Positions 35,167-45,438 of a stretch of DNA of 64,000 nucleotides are shown here, one piece after another. This stretch comes from Vibrio spartinae (GTDB lineage: Bacteria; Pseudomonadota; Gammaproteobacteria; Enterobacterales; Vibrionaceae): positions 62,001 through 126,000 of the forward strand of contig NZ_AP024908.1 of assembly GCF_024347135.1 (NCBI RefSeq), in the 5' to 3' direction. The notes under the pieces were generated by a model that made no database searches, had not been told where the DNA came from, and worked only from the letters and a program-made list of their open reading frames with translations. Each line of letters opens with the position of its first letter. The first letter of the stretch is position 1. The translations under genes were made by a program, and so were the position numbers.

Positions 35167-36099
35167 GATTTTTGACTCTGCTGTAGTAAGAAAGACTAAC
35201 GTTGAAGCAGTCATATGTAGCATATATGCAACTAAGTATTCAGGAATTTCAACAGACTCTGAGCCTTGACCGTGGCCACTAAGTTTATTCCTACCTGTTG
35301 GGATGCTGCTTTCAAGCAAGCTTCTTAATGAGGTCATTTGCTGCTGCCAAAAAGCTGGTATTAGCCCGTTGTCAAAGCATATTTGAATTAAACCTTTAGA
35401 CGTTACATTTGGTTGGTACTTCCATCCCTGCTTATCACAAATTGATTTCATTGTACTTTCAAATGACTTTAAACAGTCGTTCAATGATTCTTTGTATCTA
35501 CCATGACGATAGTGTTCATATGCAACCAAAAACTCTTCTTGAGCGCCCTCATAATGCTTTTGATTCAGAAGCTTTAAAGCTGGTTTAACAGCTTCTGAAT
35601 GAAGTAACTCTGAATCAACCCTAATAATTTCATTTCCAGTAAATTGAAAACCTATCCCATGTTCTTTAAATCGCTTGTTTAACTCGTCTATCGCTTGATC
35701 GGCAATATCGTTGGCATTGTGACGACATAAGTATCTGTGTTCACGAGTAAAGTTATTTATAACTTTGAAAGTAAGCTCAACTATATCTAGTTGCTTTTCA
35801 ACATTATCTTCACGCAAAAAGTAATTAGCAAGCTCCTCAATGTAGTGGCGGTCTCCATACTGTTCAGTATGTGGGAGTTTAAACAAACCATATTCTCGAC
35901 ACAAAGTTTTGACCACAAACTTGTAAGCTTGCTTGACATCATCATAATGCCAGTATTGATCTTCTTGCCCGAGTGTATCGCTCCAAATATGAATGATCTG
36001 TACTCTTAGCGGGTTAGGCAATGTGTTATATGTATATACATCTGGCACATCGCCTCTTAATCTTTTTTGTCGTTTTGAGAATAGATCAAATATACCCAT
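35161..36099 (-). CDS. AbiJ / STM4504-CBY_0614 type protein (AbiJ-NTD4 + abortive-infection C-terminal domain), cassette
   Basis: A 312-residue protein. MGIFDLFSKRQKRLRGDVPD and LPNPLRVQIIHIW match the AbiJ-NTD4 N-terminal domain. The C-terminal half (SLNDCLKSFESTMKSICDKQ…GLIQICFDNGLIPAFW…SGHGQ) matches the Abi C-terminal HEPN-like domain. AbiJ-type proteins are linked to abortive phage infection; the role here is inferred. The gene lies between a GTTATGC core (minus strand, at 36137-36143) and an attC at 35019, so it is a lone cassette in the opposite direction to the main array. Confidence 0.75.
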   Translation of the reverse strand: MGIFDLFSKRQKRLRGDVPDVYTYNTLPNPLRVQIIHIWSDTLGQEDQYWHYDDVKQAYKFVVKTLCREYGLFKLPHTEQYGDRHYIEELANYFLREDNVEKQLDIVELTFKVINNFTREHRYLCRHNANDIADQAIDELNKRFKEHGIGFQFTGNEIIRVDSELLHSEAVKPALKLLNQKHYEGAQEEFLVAYEHYRHGRYKESLNDCLKSFESTMKSICDKQGWKYQPNVTSKGLIQICFDNGLIPAFWQQQMTSLRSLLESSIPTGRNKLSGHGQGSESVEIPEYLVAYMLHMTASTLVFLTTAESKIA

Positions 36100-36148
36100 T
36101 CGTTTTTCCTTCTATTACTCTGCACCATGTGAAATCGCATAACGCTTA

Positions 36149-36523
36149 TTAACTAAATGTTGCTTTTTGTACTTTTGCCAATAGATTTGATATCGCTTCT
36201 TCAACCGAAGAACCCTCAGCCATCTTATCGATAAATTCACGGTCAGCAGGTGTACCAAGACCAACACGATAGTTGGTTGTGAACTTACAAATTGTGTAGT
36301 GGCCATCCGCAACGATATTTGCAAGGGCGGTTAGCTTTTCAATCGCATTGTTTTCTTTCGCTTTTATGCGCATCTCAATGATTGTTTGCGCATAAACTGG
36401 AACATCTGAGTGCCCATTAACCCATTTAGATACCTGAACATCTGATACTCCACAAAGTGATGCAAAGTCAACTTGGCTTACTTTTGTAGCTTTCAGCTTA
36501 TTCTTTAATTCTTGTCCCGTCAT
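36149..36523 (-). CDS. XRE-like helix-turn-helix regulator
   Basis: A 124-residue protein from ATG 36523 (GGAG upstream; a longer frame from 36556 lacks a ribosome site). The HTH is at residues ~12-45: KATKVSQVDFASLCGVSDVQ then VSKWVNGHSDVP. The C-terminal part is helical and unrecognised. The stop is six bases from the cassette core at 36143, with no attC of its own, so it is outside the cassette and may mark the insertion target. It could be read together with the Abi-like gene. Confidence 0.7.
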   Translation of the reverse strand: MTGQELKNKLKATKVSQVDFASLCGVSDVQVSKWVNGHSDVPVYAQTIIEMRIKAKENNAIEKLTALANIVADGHYTICKFTTNYRVGLGTPADREFIDKMAEGSSVEEAISNLLAKVQKATFS

Positions 36524-36994
36524 AATAGCTCCGCAGGATGTCATGTTTAAATTCAATAAAGAAAACTTAAACTAAATGACTAACAATCGTCAATATAAAA
36601 TTTAACTTAGTTTAACAATTGTTGTGTGTTCTAATTAAATGGATACCAACCGAAATCGATATAAACATTTGAATAAATTGAAAAATTCTTAAGGAAAACT
36701 AATGAAACACTTTAACTAACTATGCAAGGAAGTTAGGTTGCTAAGAGGTACATAATTTTTAGATTAGTGGTATTCGCATAACTTGTTGTAATGCAAATTC
36801 ACATTAACAAGATATGAATGAATATTTACTCTGAATTGTTCTGGGGCAAAAACGTGTCAGGGGTTTTACTAAATTTGCCATCCACAAATGACTTTAGGTA
36901 TGGCAACGTCGCTTCATTGTTTTGTCCGGTATGAATGGTGCAGATCGAAGTAAAGCAATCATGGCAAACATCAACACTGTTCATCACATCTGGT
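36524..36994. other. AT-rich intergenic region
   Basis: 471 bases upstream of the XRE gene and downstream of mntR. It contains the likely XRE promoter (AACTTAGTTTAACAATTG region). A short translated stretch near 36930 (NGADRSKAIMANINTVHH) may be a remnant of an older coding sequence; no intact gene. Confidence 0.35.
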
Positions 36995-37411
36995 TTATCC
37001 CTTTGAAGCCATCAGATAGCGCTGCATCGCTTTCACGGTATCTTCGCTGCAATGATGCTCAATGCCTTCCGCATCTGCTTTTGCGCTGGACTCCGGGACG
37101 CCCATTTTGATCAGCGTTTCATAAACAATGTGATGTCTTCTGGTCACCTTTTCTGCTAACTGTTTTCCTTCCTGTGTTAAAAACACGCCACGGTATGGCT
37201 TAGATTCAACCAGACCGGCGCTTCTCAAACGAGAAATAAACTTAGACACCGCCGCCGGACTGACACCAAACCGTTTCGCCAAATCAGCACTGCGGACTTC
37301 TCCCCGGGATGCGAACAAATCCGCAATTTCTTCTACATAATCTTCAACCAATTCAGCCTGATGGTCTTCTTTGACTTTACTGAAATCACTGCTCTGTTTA
37401 ACTTTAGGCAT
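36995..37411 (-). CDS. mntR: Manganese-responsive regulator MntR (DtxR family)
   Basis: A 138-residue protein from ATG 37411, four bases after the mntH stop. The winged HTH is VRSADLAKRFGVSPAAVSKF then ISRLRSAGLVE. The metal-binding dimerisation domain has RRHHIVYETLIKMGVP, EGIEHHCSED. Mn(II)-bound MntR represses Mn uptake; the cotranscription with mntH suggests autoregulation through the operator at 38713. Confidence 0.92.
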   Translation of the reverse strand: MPKVKQSSDFSKVKEDHQAELVEDYVEEIADLFASRGEVRSADLAKRFGVSPAAVSKFISRLRSAGLVESKPYRGVFLTQEGKQLAEKVTRRHHIVYETLIKMGVPESSAKADAEGIEHHCSEDTVKAMQRYLMASKG

Positions 37412-37415
37412 AACG

Positions 37416-38693
37416 TTAAGATACGATCGTGTAATAAATGACATAGATATTTAATCCGATGATCAAGCTACAAATGAGGCTACCTATCCAGGTTACCGAT
37501 TTACTGTTTGCCATATCACCCATGATGGTACGACGTGCAGTGAAAATAACTAACGGAATAAGAGCAAACGGGATCCCAAAACTCAGTACGACCTGACTTG
37601 CGACCAATGCTTTTTGCTCATCAACGCCCAGCATAATGACAGCCAGAGCCGGAATCATCGTAATCAGACGACGGATACCAATCGGAATGGTAAAGCGGAC
37701 AAACCCCTGCATTAATATTTGTCCGGACATCGTACCCACAATCGATGAAGATAATCCCGCCAGTAACAGCCCGACACCAAATATGATACTGGACATTTTA
37801 CTGCCCATTAATGGCGCAAGTAGCTGATAGCTTTCCGATATTGTCGCCACATCGTGGTAACCGTTAGCGTAGAATGCCGAGGCTGCTAATGCGAGTAATG
37901 CCATGTTGACAATCCCGGCTAATGCCATCCCCACAATCACATCCATACGATAAAATCTGGCAATGGTTTTTTTCTCCTGATTATTTGATGCTTTGATCCG
38001 GTCTGTTGCTAACGCGGAGTGCAGATAAATCACATGAGGCATGATGGTTGCGCCCAGAATACCCGAGGCCAGATAAACCGCGTAACTATCCGGGAAATCG
38101 GGAATAAACATCCCTTTGGTTAAACTGACCATATCAGGCCGGCTTAACAGAAGTTCCATCGCAAACCCACTCGCAATCGCCAGAATCATTGCGCCGATAA
38201 CAATTTCCATTAAACGGAATCCAAGCCGTTGCGTCAGCAGTGCTAAATATGTGATAACACCTGTCAAAAGTGCACCATAGATCATCGGAATATCAAACAG
38301 CAGTTTAAATGCCAGAGCAGCCCCCAGAAACTCGGCTAAATCGGTGGCAATCGCAACAACCTCCGCCTGTATCCAGTAAAACCAGACGACAGGTTTCGGG
38401 TAACGATCTCGTATTATTTCCGCTAAATTCTTTCCGGTTGCCACGCCTAATCTGGCAGACATACCCTGAATCAACATTGCCATCAGATTCGCGGCCAGCA
38501 CAACCCATAGCAGTGCATAACCATACCTTGCACCGGCCTCAATATTCGTTGCAAAATTACCAGGATCAACATATGCAACGGCAGCGATCAAAGCAGGACC
38601 GAACATAACCATCCAGCTAAAACCTTTCGCTTTTCCTCGCAGTATATTGGTTGCCTGAGACTGGACAGTATTATTCGAAATTGCCTGCAACAT
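37416..38693 (-). CDS. mntH: NRAMP divalent metal / manganese transporter MntH
   Basis: 425 residues with 11 predicted membrane segments. The NRAMP metal-site motifs are VAYVDPGNFATNIEAGA (DPGN) in helix 1 and ATIMPHVIYLHS (MPH) in helix 6. It imports Mn2+ with H+ across the inner membrane. First gene of a two-gene operon with mntR. Confidence 0.95.
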   Translation of the reverse strand: MLQAISNNTVQSQATNILRGKAKGFSWMVMFGPALIAAVAYVDPGNFATNIEAGARYGYALLWVVLAANLMAMLIQGMSARLGVATGKNLAEIIRDRYPKPVVWFYWIQAEVVAIATDLAEFLGAALAFKLLFDIPMIYGALLTGVITYLALLTQRLGFRLMEIVIGAMILAIASGFAMELLLSRPDMVSLTKGMFIPDFPDSYAVYLASGILGATIMPHVIYLHSALATDRIKASNNQEKKTIARFYRMDVIVGMALAGIVNMALLALAASAFYANGYHDVATISESYQLLAPLMGSKMSSIIFGVGLLLAGLSSSIVGTMSGQILMQGFVRFTIPIGIRRLITMIPALAVIMLGVDEQKALVASQVVLSFGIPFALIPLVIFTARRTIMGDMANSKSVTWIGSLICSLIIGLNIYVIYYTIVS

Positions 38694-38712
38694 TTAACTT
38701 ACCTCATATAAG

Positions 38713-38726
38713 TTAACCTTGGTTAA
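38713..38726 (-). promoter_or_regulatory. Probable MntR operator / mntH promoter dyad
   Basis: TTAACC-TT-GGTTAA, a dyad 20 bases upstream of the mntH start. A half-site-like CGGTTAA follows at 38740. Placement fits repression of mntH; binding by MntR is inferred. Confidence 0.5.
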
Positions 38727-39040
38727 TGATCTTATATTCGGTTAAATTGGTGTTTAAAATCTAATCGTTTAAACCTATTGAAATGATAAGTGTTATCAAC
38801 TATGGCGGGCTTACATCTAAGTTAACCGCTTCATTGTTAAATGAAAGTGACGGATAAGCCGCTTGTCGCACAATGGGGTAATGGTCTGATATGCTTCACT
38901 TTGATGTCAGATTTATTTTATGCAGAATATTTAACTAAAAATGTTATGTTATACAAAATGATGTAGGGAAGTTATACGACAGGATACATTCTAATCACGG
39001 TTATGTGGTTTTCTCAGCATCGGGACAAGGGAAGAATTCT
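38727..39040. other. Divergent intergenic region mntH / methyltransferase
   Basis: AT-rich, no ORF. It holds both promoters. Nothing further identified. Confidence 0.4.
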
Positions 39041-39661
39041 ATGAGTAATTATTTCGATTCGGTTGCAAGTGCATGGGACGACAATCCTATGAAAATTGAA
39101 CGTGCAGGAGCAACGGCAGCGAAGGTTAAGGAAATTGATTTCGAATCTTATAATAGTATTGTTGATTTTGGCAGTGGCACCGGTTTACTTGGTGTCCAGC
39201 TTCGAAATACGTTTGCGACTGTACATTTGGCCGATTCATCAGAAAAAATGTTAGAGGTCGCTAAAACCAAAATTTCTACAGCTAACTTAGACAACATTCA
39301 TACCCACCACATCGAATGTTTATCGGAGCTAAATTCAAAGCATTCAGCCATTGTTACTTTAATGACGCTGCATCATATTCCCGATGTTCAAAGTTTTTTC
39401 TCGCAGGCATACAATACGTTAGACCTCAGAGGAACGTTGATCATTGCGGATCTTTATAAAGAAAATGGGTCGTTTCATAAAAACCATCCTGAATTTAGTG
39501 GGCACAATGGGTTTGATGTTTCGGCGTTAAAGGGAATTGCCGAGGATTCTGGTTTTCACGTCGAGCGAGTGGCGCCATTCTATGAAATTTGGAAAGAAAA
39601 TGAAGTTGGTGTTGAAGTCTCGTATCCATTGTTTTTGCTGGTCGCCAAAAAATCGGGATAA
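39041..39661 (+). CDS. Class I SAM-dependent methyltransferase
   Basis: A 206-residue protein from ATG 39041 (AAGGGAAG upstream). MSNYFDSVASAWDDNP opens a UbiE/Tam-like methyltransferase; IVDFGSGTGLLGVQL is motif I (SAM glycine loop), LADSSEKMLEVA motif II, and VTLMTLHHIPD motif IV. Substrate unknown. It converges with the cyclodipeptide synthase gene and need not be linked to it. Related in layout to the methyltransferase at 57257. Confidence 0.85.
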   Translation: MSNYFDSVASAWDDNPMKIERAGATAAKVKEIDFESYNSIVDFGSGTGLLGVQLRNTFATVHLADSSEKMLEVAKTKISTANLDNIHTHHIECLSELNSKHSAIVTLMTLHHIPDVQSFFSQAYNTLDLRGTLIIADLYKENGSFHKNHPEFSGHNGFDVSALKGIAEDSGFHVERVAPFYEIWKENEVGVEVSYPLFLLVAKKSG

Positions 39662-39848
39662 ATAAAACCACATACGAATTGCTTAAGCGTCATCGGTGCC
39701 ATCCTGAATTCTTTTTCCAATGCCTTCAGCATGGTGTCTAAGCTGCTGCGTTTTTGGGTAAAGCGGGGATTGACGGCTCGAATTTGAGTTCTGAAGCTAT
39801 TTAATATGTCAGCTATTGGATGTCCCCTGTATATTGGCTGAGGCGGTG

Positions 39849-39876
39849 CAGAATGCTCAATAAAATGAGCATTCTG
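39849..39876. terminator. Inverted repeat between convergent genes
   Basis: CAGAATGCTC, AATAAAAT, GAGCATTCTG: perfect 10-bp stem, 8-base loop. It lies between the methyltransferase and the cyclodipeptide synthase gene; likely bidirectional terminator, though without a U-run. Confidence 0.5.
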
Positions 39877-39945
39877 GCAATATATCAGGAGCGATGGTTC
39901 TGAACTTGGTAGAAACGCTGCGAGTACCGGAGGAAATACAGGTTA

Positions 39946-40665
39946 TTAGCTGAGAGGCAACTGACATAGCTGTTTCCGTTTCTTGAGCCGGACACTGACA
40001 TTAATGAGAGCATTGAATTCTTCAGGCAGGTGAGGAAAATGTCCGTCCGCTATTTGCTCAAAGATAGCAAGCGATCCGGGATAAATAAGTACTTCATGAC
40101 CTGCATGAATCATAAAACATGTCTCGGCTAATTCTTCAAGAACATATTGTGATGAAAGTGATATGGCTCTTTCTGTCAGCTCATTTTCGCTCATTGCCCG
40201 GGCGATGAATTTTCCGGAAAAACGGTTCACTGCCAATTTAAATTCTGAATTATCGTGATACTCTCGGCGCAAATGATCTAAATAAGACTGTACCCGTTCG
40301 TTATGGCAGATATGAGAACCTTTTATAAAATTGAGGGAAAGTTGCGGATGGTTTTTCTCTAACAGGTTCCTGTGTCGTTCTATATATTCTTCCCCCATTT
40401 GTAGCGCTGTTTTTTTTGCTTCGTCTTCTGCTAAACCTTCGCTGATTTGCAGGGTCAGTCTGTGAATATAATCGCCAAGCAAAAATGTACACTCATGATG
40501 TCGATTTGCGATGAAGTTAATCAGGCCTTCGAATTTAGCGCCCAGAAAACTAGGGTTGCTCAAACTGATACCGACAAAACATTTGGGTTTACTCTTTAGA
40601 TGGTCTCTTCTGATTTTTGGTGAGACTTGCTGTATTTCTCCCTTATATTGATGCTGATAAGTCAT
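39946..40665 (-). CDS. tRNA-dependent cyclodipeptide synthase (CDPS)
   Basis: 239 residues, the usual CDPS length. KCFVGISLSNPSF has the conserved GISxxN with the catalytic Ser. CTFLLGDYIHRLT is the HxL/D-region of the Rossmann fold. LSSQYVLEELAETCFMI carries the Tyr-x3-Glu pair matching AlbC Tyr178/Glu182. CDPSs use two aminoacyl-tRNAs to make cyclic dipeptides. Which amino acids are joined cannot be told here. No P450 or oxidase tailoring gene is adjacent; the convergent methyltransferase is a possible but unproven partner. AAGGAA precedes the start. Confidence 0.85.
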   Translation of the reverse strand: MTYQHQYKGEIQQVSPKIRRDHLKSKPKCFVGISLSNPSFLGAKFEGLINFIANRHHECTFLLGDYIHRLTLQISEGLAEDEAKKTALQMGEEYIERHRNLLEKNHPQLSLNFIKGSHICHNERVQSYLDHLRREYHDNSEFKLAVNRFSGKFIARAMSENELTERAISLSSQYVLEELAETCFMIHAGHEVLIYPGSLAIFEQIADGHFPHLPEEFNALINVSVRLKKRKQLCQLPLS

Positions 40666-40692
40666 GAAATTCCTTATAAAAAAGTAAAATTG

Positions 40693-40720
40693 ATGAGATA
40701 CACAATATACCGTATCTCAT
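40693..40720 (-). promoter_or_regulatory. Operator-like dyad upstream of the CDPS gene
   Basis: ATGAGATAC, 10 bases, GTATCTCAT: a perfect 9-bp inverted repeat 28 bases before the CDPS start. Position suits a repressor site or a 5'-UTR hairpin. Confidence 0.5.
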
Positions 40721-41012
40721 TAATCGGTAAGAGATAATTTTATTTTTGATTTTCTGAACTAGCGGGGACAGGCACCTCAATATCACTACGGGCAAAAGCG
40801 TGTGTCCCCCACAAATATTTTTTCAACCGGAATATCGATTCATTCTTGAACTGACTACTGGTCGTCATATTGCTGAAGAATCTCTAACCAAGGGCGGAAT
40901 CTGCTTTCTGTGTGAATCCGAGCGATAACCCACAGATAAGGCGGGATATATAATGTGTGCTTTCAGGCGGATAGCGTTGTCTTTAGCTTAACTGATGACG
41001 ATGTTGCCCAAA
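40721..41012. other. Intergenic with a GGGGACAG…TGTCCCC element
   Basis: GGGGACA at 40764 and TGTCCCC near 40805 form a stem. GGGGACAGGCACCTCAATAT recurs with one change at 47861. This resembles REP-type dispersed elements. No ORF. Confidence 0.4.
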
Positions 41013-41825
41013 CTACTCAGAGTTCACCGACCGAATCGTATGTAATTTTCGGAAATTCGAAGGGGTCATGCCAACATACTTAAGAAAAATGCGTCTAAAG
41101 TAGCCAACATCTTGGTAGCCAACGCCGCGAGCGATAAATTGGATAGGGTGTGTCGCATCCGTTAAAGCTTGTTTTGCAGCATGAATCTTTTGTGTCTGGA
41201 TGGCTTCTGTCAACGTGGCTCCAAAAGCCTGTTTATAGACCCGGCCTAAATAATCCACATTACATCGCAAGCGCTGAGCCACCCATGATGGAGTAATCGG
41301 TTCTCGATAGAACTGTTTGATAATGGAACGTGCGTTGTACGCTAAATTGACTGGCTTGGGCTCAGATTCATTTGCATTCTTATTGCTTACTTTACCAATG
41401 ATCATCATCAGCAGCAGATTTAATGACAGTCTGTCGTCTACCAATTCTTGTTCGTTTAATAATAAATTAAACAACGAAATCACTTTTGATTCGTCGTCAA
41501 CACGCCCCAATTTCGGCAAGTGAATGAAATGCTGAGAGGCCGAATCTTTACTATGGCGCGACAGACGAAAGTGAACCCAGTAAAATTTTAAATCATCTGG
41601 ATAATCCTCAATCCCCATATGTTCACAGTGCGGATAAAGCAGTAGACATTGACCAGCAACAAGCTTGTACTGGTGATCATTTTCTTGAATCGATAACGTC
41701 CCACGTTGCACAAAAATGAGTTCAAAAGAGTCAATAATTCTTCTGGGATGCCTGCCATTTCCATTAGAAATGAACAATCCGCCATTCTCTATTTCTACCG
41801 GAACATCGTGATATATATTTGCCAT
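41013..41825 (-). CDS. AraC-family transcriptional regulator
   Basis: 270 residues. The N-terminal cupin-like sensing domain includes [20 protein letters not shown] and [10 protein letters not shown]. The C-terminal double HTH has [19 protein letters not shown], then [18 protein letters not shown] and [11 protein letters not shown]. It is divergent from the symporter and GH127 genes, so it probably activates them in response to an arabinose-containing sugar. Confidence 0.88.
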   Translation of the reverse strand: MANIYHDVPVEIENGGLFISNGNGRHPRRIIDSFELIFVQRGTLSIQENDHQYKLVAGQCLLLYPHCEHMGIEDYPDDLKFYWVHFRLSRHSKDSASQHFIHLPKLGRVDDESKVISLFNLLLNEQELVDDRLSLNLLLMMIIGKVSNKNANESEPKPVNLAYNARSIIKQFYREPITPSWVAQRLRCNVDYLGRVYKQAFGATLTEAIQTQKIHAAKQALTDATHPIQFIARGVGYQDVGYFRRIFLKYVGMTPSNFRKLHTIRSVNSE

Positions 41826-42009
41826 CTCTGAGCCCCTTCGTTACCTGGATACATCTTATTTGAGGCTTGAACATAGCAAAAAGATCATTATCACACTTCC
41901 TCTCACAAAGTCGGATTTATCCTCTTTTTATACAAAATTATCACCTATTGTTGGTCCTCCGCTCTCGTTACGATGGATGCATAAAAATAATGACAATAAT
42001 GAATTCAAT

Positions 42010-43425
42010 ATGGATGAAACAACCATGAACGAGACAAGTACCCAAGTGCTGAACAACGATATGGTCAACACGCCTCAAACAGAAAAAATAACGATCAATG
42101 AAAAGTTCGGATATGGCCTAGGTGATGCCGGAGGCATGATTATTACATGCTTAATCGGAAACTTTTTAACCTTCTTCTACACCGACATTTTTGGACTGAC
42201 TCCCGCTATCGTGGGCATCCTTTTTATGACGCTACGTATTTTTGACGCAGTCACCGATCCTTTGATGGGGATTGTGGCCGATAAAACACGTAGTAAGTAC
42301 GGGCGCTTTAGACCTTGGCAGCTATGGATAGCATTCCCCATTGGTATAGTCGGAATTCTTACCTTTACAACACCCGAAATTAGCTACAACCTGAAGGTGA
42401 TGTATGCTTTCGTCACCTATATGCTGTTATCTGTTTGTTATACCGCAATTAACGTTCCCTATTGCGCACTCATCAATACGATGACCACCGATCACAAAGA
42501 AGTCATTTCATGTCAGAGCTGGAGGTTCGTTCTCACTGGCGCAACAGGTTTACTCGTCTCGGTTGGTCTGCCATGGTTTGTCGGTCAGTTTGATTCAAAC
42601 CAACAAGCTCAGGGCTACCAATATGGCGTTAGCATTTTATGCGTAATCGCAATTGTGATGTTCTTGTGGTGTTTTGCGACCGTTAGAGAGCGAACACCCA
42701 TTGAATCTCTGGGAAACGTCCCTTTCAAAGAGCATTTAAAAAGTATCAAGCAAAACGATCAACTCATGCTGATGCTCATCATGTCATTTTTGCTCATCAC
42801 TATTTTTAACACGCGTGGTGGCGCGTACATGTACTTTATCAACTACGTCATGGGCGGCACTTCCAGCTATACATCGCTATTTTTTGCCATGGTCACTGCG
42901 GGTTTAATTATTGGACCGATATTGGTGAATTACCTAACGAAGTACATTGATCCTAAAAATCTGTATTTATACACCAATGTACTCCTTGGTATTTATTCTT
43001 TGGCCATGTTTTTCGTCCCTGCGAATGATACAACCCAGAGCATATGGTTGGGCATCATTTTGTGCTACAGCGTACTGCTCGGTTTTACGCTGCCTTTACA
43101 CTTCTCATTAATGGCATTTGCTGACGATTATGGTCAGTGGAAAACCGGGGTTCGTTCTTCTGGGTTGAATTTCGCCTTCAATTTATTCTGTATAAAACTG
43201 GCGTGGGCATCGAGTGCCATTATTATCAGCGCGATTCTGGTCTGGGTTGCCTATCAGCCGGGAATAGAAAACCAAACCGAGGCCTCCGTATCGGGCATTA
43301 TATCCTTAGAAAGTATTATTCCTGCAGTCATTCACTTTGCGTTAGCGTACATGATTGCCAAAACCAAGCTAGACAACCGGCTAATGGCGCGCATTAGCAC
43401 TGATCTAAAGAAACAGATGGCGTAA
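42010..43425 (+). CDS. GPH-family sugar:cation symporter (MFS)
   Basis: From ATG 42010, ~471 residues with 12 membrane helices; a TTG frame from 41860 adds an unlikely N-terminus. [20 protein letters not shown] and [20 protein letters not shown] are GPH (glycoside-pentoside-hexuronide) hallmarks; [10 protein letters not shown] follows. Known members move xylosides, melibiose or arabino-oligosaccharides with Na+ or H+. It ends 12 bp before the GH127 gene, so they form an operon. Likely importer of L-arabinofuranosyl oligosaccharides. Confidence 0.88.
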   Translation: MDETTMNETSTQVLNNDMVNTPQTEKITINEKFGYGLGDAGGMIITCLIGNFLTFFYTDIFGLTPAIVGILFMTLRIFDAVTDPLMGIVADKTRSKYGRFRPWQLWIAFPIGIVGILTFTTPEISYNLKVMYAFVTYMLLSVCYTAINVPYCALINTMTTDHKEVISCQSWRFVLTGATGLLVSVGLPWFVGQFDSNQQAQGYQYGVSILCVIAIVMFLWCFATVRERTPIESLGNVPFKEHLKSIKQNDQLMLMLIMSFLLITIFNTRGGAYMYFINYVMGGTSSYTSLFFAMVTAGLIIGPILVNYLTKYIDPKNLYLYTNVLLGIYSLAMFFVPANDTTQSIWLGIILCYSVLLGFTLPLHFSLMAFADDYGQWKTGVRSSGLNFAFNLFCIKLAWASSAIIISAILVWVAYQPGIENQTEASVSGIISLESIIPAVIHFALAYMIAKTKLDNRLMARISTDLKKQMA

Positions 43426-43437
43426 GAGAGAACACCC

Positions 43438-45405
43438 ATGACTCACAACAATGAATCACAATACACACGCGTTAACATTACCGACAAATTTTGGAAGAAC
43501 TATCAGACATTGATTAATGACGTGGTGATCCCTTATCAATGGGATGCACTGAACGATAATCTGCCTGATACCGAGCCAAGCCACGCCATCGAAAACTTTA
43601 AGATTGCAGCTGGTGAACTCGATGGCGAGTTTTATGGCATGGTATTTCAGGACAGTGATGTCACTAAATGGCTAGAAGCGGTCGCTTACTCTTTGGCAAA
43701 CAAGCCTGACCCGTCTCTAGAAAACCTAGCAGATGATGTCATTCAACTCATTGGCAAAGTGCAATGTGACAATGGCTACATCAATACTTATTTCTCTGTC
43801 AAAGCGCCGGATGCAAAGTGGCATAATTTGTGTGAATGCCACGAGCTATACTGTGCCGGGCACCTCATTGAAGCGGCAGTTGCCTATTACCAAACGACGG
43901 GTAAAGATGCCTTACTCAATATCGCGTGTCGATTTGCCGACCATATTGATCAGGTTTTCGGCCATAAACCTGATCAACTGCTTGGCTACCCGGGACATCC
44001 TGAAGTTGAGCTTGCACTGATGCGTTTATACGAAGTGACTGAACAACCCCGTTATTTAGACCTCTGTAATTTCTTTGTTGAGCAACGCGGCCAAAGCCCA
44101 TATTACTACGATGAGGAATATCAACGTCGCGGCCAAACCTCGTATTGGCATATCCACGGGCCCGCATGGATGGTGAAAGACAAGGCCTATAGTCAAGCGC
44201 ACTTACCACTCACTGAGCAACAAGTCGCGGTTGGTCACGCAGTCAGGTTCGTTTATCTACTTACGGGAGTCGCTCATCTCGCTCGCTTAAGTGGCGATCA
44301 AGACAAAGTCGCCATATGCAAGACACTGTGGCAAGACATGGTCAACAAACAGATGTATGTAACCGGTGGTATTGGTTCACAGAGTGAAGGCGAATCATTC
44401 AGTTGCGAATATGACTTGCCCAATGATACCGCTTATACAGAAACCTGCGCGTCGATTGGATTAATGATGTTTGCGAACCGGATGCTACAGCTCGATACCA
44501 ATAGTCATTATTCGGATGTTATGGAGCGAGCGCTCTACAATACCGTTCTGGCCGGTATGGCGATGGATGGAAAACATTTCTTCTATGTTAATCCGCTGGA
44601 GGTTCATCCAAGCAGTATCCCACATAATCATATTTATGATCATGTGAAACCGGTCCGTCAACGTTGGTTCGGTTGCGCTTGTTGCCCGCCCAACATTGCG
44701 CGAATTATCGGGTCATTGGGGAACTACTTGTATACCGTTAAACAAGACACGGTGTTAACTAATTTATACATAGGTTCTACATCCACGCTTGCGACTGAAT
44801 ATGGCAACTTAACGATTACCCAAAGTGGCGACTATCCATGGAAGGAGACCATCACACTCTGTATTGACGAGTCGCCTAATCAGGCGATCTCATTAGGGTT
44901 AAGGATTCCAGACTGGTGCAGCCAGCCAAGTATGACGGTAAATGGCAATCAATATTCACTTGAGAACGCAGTGGAGAACGGCTACGCCTTGATCAATCAA
45001 GTTTGGCAAAGCGGAGATACCATTACCTTAACCTTACCCATGGAAACGTTGATCCTCAGAGGAAATGAAAAACTGCGTCACAGTGCCGGTAAAATTTCGG
45101 TTCAACGTGGCCCGCTGGTTTACTGTATTGAAGAAGCAGACAATGGAAGTGAACTGTATAACCTGCGTCTCGACAGTGACGCAGCGTTTACGGTCGTACA
45201 GGGAGAAGGGCTGTTTGAAGGTAAAACGCTACTTAAAACACAAGCGGTGAAAATCCTTGGTCCTCAAGACAGTGAAACATCACTTTATCGTTATCACTCA
45301 TCTAAACCACAATGGGTTTCACAGCCATTGACGCTCATTCCTTACTTTACTTGGGCAAACCGTGGTGAAGGAGAGATGCGGGTGTGGATCACTGAGAAAG
45401 AATAA
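43438..45405 (+). CDS. GH127 beta-L-arabinofuranosidase
   Basis: 655 residues with no signal peptide, so cytoplasmic. NGYINTYFSVKAPDAKWHNL, ELYCAGHLIEAAVAYY and GIGSQSEGESF match GH127 (formerly DUF1680). The zinc-bound catalytic set is visible as Glu in TETCASIG and the Cys pair in WFGCACCPPNIAR; the Cys is the nucleophile in HypBA1. It releases L-arabinose from beta-linked arabinofuranosides. Operon with the symporter; regulated by the divergent AraC protein. Confidence 0.92.
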   Translation: MTHNNESQYTRVNITDKFWKNYQTLINDVVIPYQWDALNDNLPDTEPSHAIENFKIAAGELDGEFYGMVFQDSDVTKWLEAVAYSLANKPDPSLENLADDVIQLIGKVQCDNGYINTYFSVKAPDAKWHNLCECHELYCAGHLIEAAVAYYQTTGKDALLNIACRFADHIDQVFGHKPDQLLGYPGHPEVELALMRLYEVTEQPRYLDLCNFFVEQRGQSPYYYDEEYQRRGQTSYWHIHGPAWMVKDKAYSQAHLPLTEQQVAVGHAVRFVYLLTGVAHLARLSGDQDKVAICKTLWQDMVNKQMYVTGGIGSQSEGESFSCEYDLPNDTAYTETCASIGLMMFANRMLQLDTNSHYSDVMERALYNTVLAGMAMDGKHFFYVNPLEVHPSSIPHNHIYDHVKPVRQRWFGCACCPPNIARIIGSLGNYLYTVKQDTVLTNLYIGSTSTLATEYGNLTITQSGDYPWKETITLCIDESPNQAISLGLRIPDWCSQPSMTVNGNQYSLENAVENGYALINQVWQSGDTITLTLPMETLILRGNEKLRHSAGKISVQRGPLVYCIEEADNGSELYNLRLDSDAAFTVVQGEGLFEGKTLLKTQAVKILGPQDSETSLYRYHSSKPQWVSQPLTLIPYFTWANRGEGEMRVWITEKE

Positions 45406-45438
45406 TCCTCGATACATCATCCGTTAATCCGTTAAGAA

